The notes beneath the pieces were generated by a model. The model searched no databases. It was given only the letters and a program-made list of their open reading frames with translations, and was not told where the DNA came from. 64,000 bases of DNA, taken from positions 1 through 64,000 of the forward strand of contig NZ_JAKZKT010000006.1 of assembly GCF_022808645.1 (NCBI RefSeq). The letters are read 5' to 3'. Of this stretch, positions 58,750-64,000 are shown in pieces. Source of the stretch: Bacillus litorisediminis (lineage in GTDB: Bacteria > Bacillota > Bacilli > Bacillales > JC228). Position 1 is the first letter of the stretch. Every line of letters begins with the position of its first letter. Position numbers and translations under genes: made by a program.

Positions 58750-60573
58750 ATGATGATGTCTGAACGATTATCGGACGAATTAATAGACGAAATAAGGGCC
58801 TCGGCAGACATAGTTGATGTAATAAGCGAGTATGTCCAATTAAAGAAAAAAGGACGAAACTATTTTGGGCTTTGTCCATTTCACGGGGAAAATACCCCCT
58901 CTTTTTCTGTTGCCCCGGATAAACAAATTTTTCACTGCTTTGGATGCGGGGCTGGGGGAAATGTGTTTTCTTTTTTAATGGACATTGATGGTCTGTCTTT
59001 TATTGAAGCCGTACAAAAAATTGCCGAACGCACAGGAAAAGATATTCCAGCACTTACTGTTCAATCAGAACACACAAGCCCGAAAAGTGAAAAAGAGAAG
59101 CAGCTTTTTGATTTACATGAGTTATTAAATAAATTTTACCATCATTTGCTGGTAAATACAAAAGAAGGTCAAAAAGCGCTTACCTACTTAGAAAACCGAG
59201 GGATATCCAAAGATGCGATTGCTGCTTTTCAAATTGGCTATGCTCCCGGGTCATGGGATTTTGTTAAGAACTATTTAGAGAAAAAGGGATTCTCTCATTC
59301 CATCATTGAGGAATCTGGGATTATTGTTAGAAGTGCACAGGGTGATCGCACATTTGACAGATTCAGAAATAGAATTATGTTTCCAATTCATGATCATAGC
59401 GGAAAAACCGTTGCTTTTTCCGGAAGAGTCATGGAGGCAGACGGAAATGAGCCTAAGTTTCTTAATTCACCTGAGACTCCGATTTTTAAAAAAGGAAACA
59501 TCTTTTATAATTTCCACCGGGCAAGGCCAGAAATCCGGAAAAAGGATGCCTGTATCCTGTTTGAAGGCTATGCAGATGTTATCTCAGCATTTAATGCAGG
59601 AGTCAAACATGGGATTGCTACGATGGGAACCTCATTATCGGAGGAACACATCAGGATTTTAAAAAGAAATGTGTCTACTGCGGTTTTGTGTTTTGACGCA
59701 GATGATGCTGGGGTTGAAGCTGCCTATCGGGCTGGAAAACTGTTAGAAGAGAATGGCATCTCAGTCTTAGTAGCCAGCATTCCAGACCAGTTAGACCCTG
59801 ATGAATTTATTCGCCAATATGGCGGTGAAAAATTTCAGACAGAAGTGGTAGATCGAAGCCAAACCTTTATGTCTTTTAAACTTTCCTATCTGCGGAGAGG
59901 GAAAAATCTTATCAATGAAGGAGAAAGGCTTCTCTATATAGAAGAAGTACTAAAAGAAATTTCAAAGCAGAATAGTGCGATTGAAAAGGACCACTATCTA
60001 AGACAGCTGGCCAATGAATTTTCATTGTCCTTAGAAGCGTTAAAGGAACAAGAACAACAATATTCGATACAACAGGATAAAAGTCTTCGCAAGCAGCAAA
60101 AGCTGATGCCACGGCAAATTACTTCTTTTAGCAAAAGAGAAAAAAAGCTGGCACCTGCTTTTGTAACTGCTGAAAAAATGCTTCTCGCTTATATGCTGCA
60201 GAATGACCAGCTAGTATGGGAGGTCCAAAAACTTCTTCACCATCAAACATTTAATATAGATGAACATCAAGCTATTTTTACTTATCTTGCTGCATACTAT
60301 GAAGAAGGGAACTCACCCGATGTTAGTCAATTTTTGGATTTTATTAAAGACCAATCCATTAAAAGGTTGGTAACTGAAATCAGCTTGATTCAAATCCAAG
60401 AGGAACTAACAGAGAAAGAACTGAATGATTATATTATGCAGGTGTTAAAGCAAAAAAAATTGCTAATGATAAAAGAAAAAGAGCGAGAAGAAAGGGAAGC
60501 AGAAAGCAGTAAAGATTATGTGAAGGCTGCTAGCATTGCAATGGAGATATTGCAGCTGCGCAAAACGTTATAG
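58750..60573 (+). CDS. dnaG: DNA primase
   Basis: About 607 residues. The CHC2 zinc-binding domain ([24 protein letters not shown], about 40-64) is followed by the primase core with TOPRIM ([31 protein letters not shown]) and a C-terminal helicase-interaction domain. It primes the lagging strand. Three consecutive ATGs lie at 58750, 58753 and 58756; AGAGG is best spaced for the first. Confidence 0.96.
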   Translation: MMMSERLSDELIDEIRASADIVDVISEYVQLKKKGRNYFGLCPFHGENTPSFSVAPDKQIFHCFGCGAGGNVFSFLMDIDGLSFIEAVQKIAERTGKDIPALTVQSEHTSPKSEKEKQLFDLHELLNKFYHHLLVNTKEGQKALTYLENRGISKDAIAAFQIGYAPGSWDFVKNYLEKKGFSHSIIEESGIIVRSAQGDRTFDRFRNRIMFPIHDHSGKTVAFSGRVMEADGNEPKFLNSPETPIFKKGNIFYNFHRARPEIRKKDACILFEGYADVISAFNAGVKHGIATMGTSLSEEHIRILKRNVSTAVLCFDADDAGVEAAYRAGKLLEENGISVLVASIPDQLDPDEFIRQYGGEKFQTEVVDRSQTFMSFKLSYLRRGKNLINEGERLLYIEEVLKEISKQNSAIEKDHYLRQLANEFSLSLEALKEQEQQYSIQQDKSLRKQQKLMPRQITSFSKREKKLAPAFVTAEKMLLAYMLQNDQLVWEVQKLLHHQTFNIDEHQAIFTYLAAYYEEGNSPDVSQFLDFIKDQSIKRLVTEISLIQIQEELTEKELNDYIMQVLKQKKLLMIKEKEREEREAESSKDYVKAASIAMEILQLRKTL

Positions 60574-60607
60574 GATTTTGTTCTTTGAGTTGGAAGGAGG
60601 GGCCGCA

Positions 60608-61744
60608 TTGGCTGAAAAATCAGCGCGTTCCAGAGAAGAAGTTGAAAATGAGGTAACACTTGAACAAGCAAAAGACCACCTAATTGAAATTGGCAAAAAA
60701 AGAGGGCACCTAACATACGAGGAGATTGCAGACAAATTATCTTCATTCGAAGTTGATTCGGAGCATTTAGACGAATTTTATGAAGCCTTAGGTGACCAGG
60801 GTGTAGATTTACTAGGAGAACATGATGAAGTTGCAGATACAAATGTAGATGTTGTAGATCCAAAAGATGATGAAGAGGAATTCGACTTAAATGATTTAAG
60901 TGTTCCTCCTGGTGTAAAAATAAATGACCCTGTCCGCATGTATCTGAAAGAAATTGGTCGAGTGGATCTCCTTTCAGCTGATGAGGAAATAGAACTTGCC
61001 GAAAGAATTGAACAAGGTGACGAAGAAGCGAAAAGACGCCTTGCGGAAGCGAACTTACGGTTAGTTGTAAGTATTGCGAAGAGATATGTAGGCCGGGGAA
61101 TGTTATTCCTTGATTTAATTCAAGAAGGAAATATGGGGCTTATTAAAGCCGTTGAAAAATTTGATTACCGTAAAGGATTCAAATTTAGTACGTATGCTAC
61201 CTGGTGGATTCGTCAGGCAATTACGCGTGCAATCGCAGACCAGGCCAGAACAATCCGGATTCCTGTACACATGGTTGAAACTATAAATAAATTGATTCGT
61301 GTGCAAAGACAGTTACTGCAGGATTTAGGACGCGAACCAACGCCAGAAGAGATTGCAGAAGATATGGATCTTACTCCTGATAAAGTAAGAGAAATTTTAA
61401 AAATTGCTCAAGAACCTGTCTCCCTCGAAACACCAATTGGTGAAGAGGATGATTCGCATCTTGGTGACTTTATTGAAGACCAAGAAGCTACATCACCTTC
61501 TGAGCATGCCGCCTATGAATTATTAAAAGAGCAGCTCGAGGATGTTTTAGATACACTGACAGACCGTGAAGAAAACGTATTAAGGTTACGCTTTGGGCTA
61601 GATGACGGCCGGACGAGAACACTTGAAGAAGTTGGAAAGGTCTTTGGTGTTACACGTGAGCGGATTCGTCAAATTGAAGCAAAGGCATTAAGAAAACTTC
61701 GCCATCCAAGCAGAAGCAAACGACTTAAAGATTTCTTAGAATAA
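60608..61744 (+). CDS. sigA: RNA polymerase sigma factor SigA (RpoD)
   Basis: A 378-residue primary sigma factor. Region 1.1 ([20 protein letters not shown]) is followed by [20 protein letters not shown] (1.2), region 2 ([40 protein letters not shown]) and region 4 ([20 protein letters not shown]). It directs housekeeping transcription. Start TTG 60608 follows GGAAGGAGGGG; the longer frame overlaps dnaG and is spurious. Confidence 0.98.
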   Translation: MAEKSARSREEVENEVTLEQAKDHLIEIGKKRGHLTYEEIADKLSSFEVDSEHLDEFYEALGDQGVDLLGEHDEVADTNVDVVDPKDDEEEFDLNDLSVPPGVKINDPVRMYLKEIGRVDLLSADEEIELAERIEQGDEEAKRRLAEANLRLVVSIAKRYVGRGMLFLDLIQEGNMGLIKAVEKFDYRKGFKFSTYATWWIRQAITRAIADQARTIRIPVHMVETINKLIRVQRQLLQDLGREPTPEEIAEDMDLTPDKVREILKIAQEPVSLETPIGEEDDSHLGDFIEDQEATSPSEHAAYELLKEQLEDVLDTLTDREENVLRLRFGLDDGRTRTLEEVGKVFGVTRERIRQIEAKALRKLRHPSRSKRLKDFLE

Positions 61745-61778
61745 ACTTACTCAATCTATGAGTAAGTTTATTTTTTTG
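61741..61778 (+). terminator. Terminator after sigA
   Basis: AATAAACTTACTC pairs with GAGTAAGTTTATT around AATCTAT, followed by seven T. Confidence 0.9.
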
Positions 61779-61932
61779 CACATTAGAAAGTGTAAAATTT
61801 TAGCAAATGAAGCATACTCCACGCAGTCAAAATCATTAGAAAGTACGATGGGCAGGAGCACTCAAAAGTGATAAGTGCAAATGCGCATCATGCTTCGCCT
61901 GAAAACTCGCCAATTGGCGAGCTTTCTTTTTA
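61779..61932 (+). repeat. Structured intergenic repeat, copy downstream of sigA
   Basis: This starts on the sigA terminator T-run: GCACATTAGAAAGTGTAAAA, then TTTTAGCAAATGAAG, the core CTCCACGCAG (61817-61826), AAAGTACGATGGGCAGGA, AAGTGCAAATGCGCATC, and a 3' hairpin ACTCGCC-AATT-GGCGAGC followed by TTTCTTTTTA. Block order matches the copies at 3893 and 63816. The final hairpin has a different sequence but the same position and T-rich tail. No coding potential. Confidence 0.7.
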
Positions 61933-62027
61933 ATTACCAGTGGTTACTTTATATTTTACTGAATTGTCAGTCATTTTGCAATCGTAGAAATTGGAAATTG
62001 ATCATATAATACAAAAAAGTTTTAATG

Positions 62028-62056
62028 TTGTGTAAAAGGGAATTTAAACATATAAT
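62028..62056 (+). promoter_or_regulatory. Promoter of the acyl-CoA dehydrogenase gene
   Basis: TTGTGT (62028-62033), a 17-bp spacer and TATAAT (62051-62056). Confidence 0.65.
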
Positions 62057-62063
62057 AGTATGA

Positions 62064-62077
62064 TGTAAGCGCATACA
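62064..62077. promoter_or_regulatory. Candidate CcpA catabolite-responsive element (cre)
   Basis: TGTAAGCGCATACA matches the cre consensus TGWAANCGNTNWCA with one mismatch. It overlaps the expected transcription start, 7 bp after the -10, a typical position for CcpA repression. Control of fatty-acid oxidation by carbon source would make sense. Confidence 0.6.
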
Positions 62078-62093
62078 AAGGGAGGGGTATGAA

Positions 62094-63239
62094 ATGAATT
62101 TTGAACTGACTAAAGAGCAGCAAATGATTCAAAAAATGATAAGAGAGTTCGCTGATGAAGAGGTAGCTCCCGGTGCATTACAAAGGGATAATAAAAAGGA
62201 ATTTCCTCTTTCTATTATGAAAAAACTGGCTGAATTAGGATTAATGGGTCTGCCATTTCCTGAGGAATATGGAGGAGCCGGAGCCGATACAATCAGTTTT
62301 GCCATTGTGACAGAAGAATTGAGCCGTGCCTGCGGTTCAACAGGGATCACCTATTCAGCTCACATTTCCTTAGGCGGGGCTCCCATTCATATGTTTGGTA
62401 CGGAGGATCAAAAACAAAGGTACTTAGTTCCAATCTGTACAGGAGAATCAATGGGTGCTTTCGGTCTAACCGAACCAAATGCAGGATCAGATGCAGGGGG
62501 AACTCAAACAGTTGCACGTCTAGAATCCGGGGAATGGGTTATAAACGGTAATAAATGCTTTATTACCAATGCCAGTTACGCTAAGCATTTAGCCTTAACT
62601 GCTGTTACGGGACAAAATGATCATGAAAAAGAAATTACTGCGATTATTGTTCCAACAAATGCAAAAGGGTTTAAGGTTATCGATAATTATGAAAAGATGG
62701 GATTACACGCTTCGAATACAACTGAATTAGTGTTAGAAGATGTCCGGGTTCCCGAGGAAAACATACTTGGTAAACGCGGAGAGGGATTTCGTCAATTTCT
62801 AATCACTTTAGATGGCGGAAGAATTGGGATTGGAGCAATGGCAGTAGGGATTGCTCAAGCAGCCTATGAGAAAGCACTCCAATATGCCTCGGAAAGAAAG
62901 CAATTCGGAAGATCACTAAGCCAATTCCAGGCCATCCAATTTAAATTGGCCGATATGGCATTGAAAATTGAACTCGCTCGAAATATGGTATATAAAGCCG
63001 CATGGCTAAAAGATCAAGGAAAGCCTTTTTCGAAAGAAGCTTCTATGTGTAAGCTTTATGCTTCTGAGATTTGTATGGAAATTACAAGTCAGGCTGTCCA
63101 AATCCATGGCGGAAATGGCTATATGAAGGATTACCATGTGGAAAGATATATGAGAGACGCCAAGCTTTTAGAAATTGGAGAAGGAACATCCGAGGTTCAG
63201 CGAATCGTCATTGCACGTGAAATTCTCAAAAATGTATAA
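62094..63239 (+). CDS. Acyl-CoA dehydrogenase
   Basis: A 381-residue flavoenzyme. FGLTEPNAGSDAGGTQT and NGNKCFITNA bind FAD and acyl-CoA, RKQFGRSLSQFQAIQFKLA is the middle signature, QIHGGNGYMKDYHVERYMRD lies near the C-terminus, and GEGTSEVQRIVIAREIL carries the catalytic Glu. It is short-chain type by this motif; the exact chain length cannot be told. It stands alone between sigA and cccA. GGGAGGGG precedes the ATG. Confidence 0.93.
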   Translation: MNFELTKEQQMIQKMIREFADEEVAPGALQRDNKKEFPLSIMKKLAELGLMGLPFPEEYGGAGADTISFAIVTEELSRACGSTGITYSAHISLGGAPIHMFGTEDQKQRYLVPICTGESMGAFGLTEPNAGSDAGGTQTVARLESGEWVINGNKCFITNASYAKHLALTAVTGQNDHEKEITAIIVPTNAKGFKVIDNYEKMGLHASNTTELVLEDVRVPEENILGKRGEGFRQFLITLDGGRIGIGAMAVGIAQAAYEKALQYASERKQFGRSLSQFQAIQFKLADMALKIELARNMVYKAAWLKDQGKPFSKEASMCKLYASEICMEITSQAVQIHGGNGYMKDYHVERYMRDAKLLEIGEGTSEVQRIVIAREILKNV

Positions 63240-63407
63240 TAATTGCTTTCCCCCATATGATATGAACAGTAGTATTTTTGTCTATTTCGTGAAAATATAA
63301 AGAAAATGGTAAATCTACTTTCCCTTTATAACGTTTTCAAGTAAAATAAATATTGTTTGTACTTATTCCTACCAGAACTACTGTTTCATACATAAGGAGG
63401 ATCAAGA

Positions 63408-63773
63408 ATGAATCGAAATCCTATAATTCCCTTCGTACTAATCATGGTATTTGGAATTGGTCTTATTTTCTTCCTCTCATTTATCGGATTAGACAACCGG
63501 GAGGAGAGAGCTCAAGGAGAAAAAGAAGGTACTGATAATGCTTTATTAGAATTATCACCGGAACAACTCTACCAAGAGGCAGGCTGTATTACCTGTCATG
63601 GAACTGATTATTCGAACGGATCGGCTCCATCATTAATTGGGCTTTCAGAAAAGTATTCGGCTGACGATATTAAGGAAATTTTAACAAATGGTTTACCTGG
63701 AGGAATGCCTCCAGGACTAGTGCCAGAAGAAAAATTAGACGAAATGGCCGAATGGCTATTAACATTAGAATAA
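63408..63773 (+). CDS. cccA: Cytochrome c-550 (membrane-anchored)
   Basis: A 121-residue c-type cytochrome. One N-terminal membrane anchor (about 6-26) precedes an acidic linker and a heme domain with the CITCH motif (CxxCH, about 59-63). Met in GGMPPG is the probable axial ligand. The heme domain faces outside. It is downstream of sigA, as in B. subtilis. AAGGAGG precedes the ATG. Confidence 0.94.
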   Translation: MNRNPIIPFVLIMVFGIGLIFFLSFIGLDNREERAQGEKEGTDNALLELSPEQLYQEAGCITCHGTDYSNGSAPSLIGLSEKYSADDIKEILTNGLPGGMPPGLVPEEKLDEMAEWLLTLE

Positions 63774-63779
63774 AAAAGG

Positions 63780-63815
63780 GGTCCTTTGCTTAGTCAAGTA
63801 AAGGACTTCTTTTTT
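63780..63815 (+). terminator. Terminator after cccA
   Basis: GTCCTTT (63781-63787) pairs with AAAGGAC (63800-63806) around a GCTTAGTCAAGT loop, followed by TTCTTTTTT. A structured repeat starts directly after. Confidence 0.85.
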
Positions 63816-64000
63816 ACTTTAAGTATAAAATTTTAGCAAAGAAGTAATTTCGGGGCAGTAAAAATTTTTTAGGAATAAAGTACGAAGGTCAGGATTGCCA
63901 AGTCGAGCGATTCATTAGGACGTTGCGCATCAAGCGTGATGCGTGCAACCAAGGCCATCGCCTGCTCCTAAAGGCTTGGCGCTAGCAAGTTTTCTTTATA
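63816..64000 (+). repeat. Structured intergenic repeat, copy downstream of cccA (runs to window edge)
   Basis: ACTTTA (63816-63821) and TAAAGT (63876-63881) bracket a stem with AAAATTTTAGCAAAGAAG and the core TTCGGGGCAG. GTACGAAGGTCAGGA, GCGTGCAACC and GCCTGCTCC follow, then CTTGGCGCTAGCAAG and TTTTCTTTA. All blocks seen at 3893 are present in the same order. It begins at the end of the cccA terminator. Confidence 0.75.

Overview
The window reads as chromosomal DNA of a spore-forming member of the Bacillaceae (Firmicutes). The reasons are the low G+C content, strong AGGAGG-type ribosome binding sites, frequent TTG and GTG starts, and a gene order that follows the Bacillus subtilis yrrT-mccAB, sda-yqeG-to-comE, lepA-hrcA-dnaKJ, yqeYZ-floA, phoH-era-recO-glyQS and dnaG-sigA-cccA segments. 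Spore genes (sigK, gpr, spoIIP, yqfC, yqfD, a YjcZ-type peptide, sda) are intact. Species cannot be fixed from the sequence alone.

Layout. 1-266 is the 3' end of a group II intron (maturase C-terminus plus domains V and VI). 388-4413 is the sulfur operon yrrT-mtnN-mccA-mccB followed by yrhC. 4514-5181 holds three mini-ORFs (one a YrzI protein) interleaved with terminators, then intact sigK. 6126-10389 is an accessory stretch: a DUF1648 protein, a lipoprotein, small or decayed ORFs, and pepF. 10681-12327 has pssA, psd and sda. 12445-12544 is a cluster of DnaA boxes in front of yqeG-yqeH-aroE-yhbY-nadD-yqeK-rsfS-yqeM. Next come comER (reverse), comEA-EB-EC, yqzM, holA, rpsT, gpr, spoIIP and yqxA. 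27957-39813 is lepA-hemW-hrcA-grpE-dnaK-dnaJ-prmA-rsmE-mtaB-deoC with a CIRCE operator. 39861-46388 has yqeW, rpsU-yqeY, the sigma-W type yqeZ-floA-yqfB operon and sporulation yqfC-yqfD. 46392-53027 is phoH-pgpH-ybeY-dgkA-cdd-era-yqzL-recO. 53031-57936 is the T-box controlled glyQ-glyS, then ccpN and ppsR. 58191-63773 is the DUF188 gene, dnaG, sigA, an acyl-CoA dehydrogenase with a candidate cre site, and cccA.

Most genes are housekeeping: ribosome assembly and translation quality control (yqeH, era, ybeY, rsfS, lepA, prmA, rsmE, rpsT, rpsU), NAD synthesis, heat shock, DNA replication and uptake, phospholipid synthesis and sporulation. Many are packed with overlapping stop and start codons. 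Several starts were moved downstream of the longest ORF because a Shine-Dalgarno sequence and the family N-terminus agree.

The most unusual feature is a family of structured intergenic elements of about 125-185 bp. They carry a conserved TTCGACGCAG-like core inside a long stem and usually end in a terminator-like hairpin (CTTGG-CACTAG-CCAAG followed by TTTTCTTTA). Copies lie directly downstream of the terminators of mccB, sigA and cccA. Downstream of yqxA the element is amplified as a 124-bp tandem array. A 16-bp match to its 3' end also flanks the group II intron at the left edge. The fixed position after terminators, together with the element's own terminator-like end, suggests terminator-targeted spread; this is a hypothesis.
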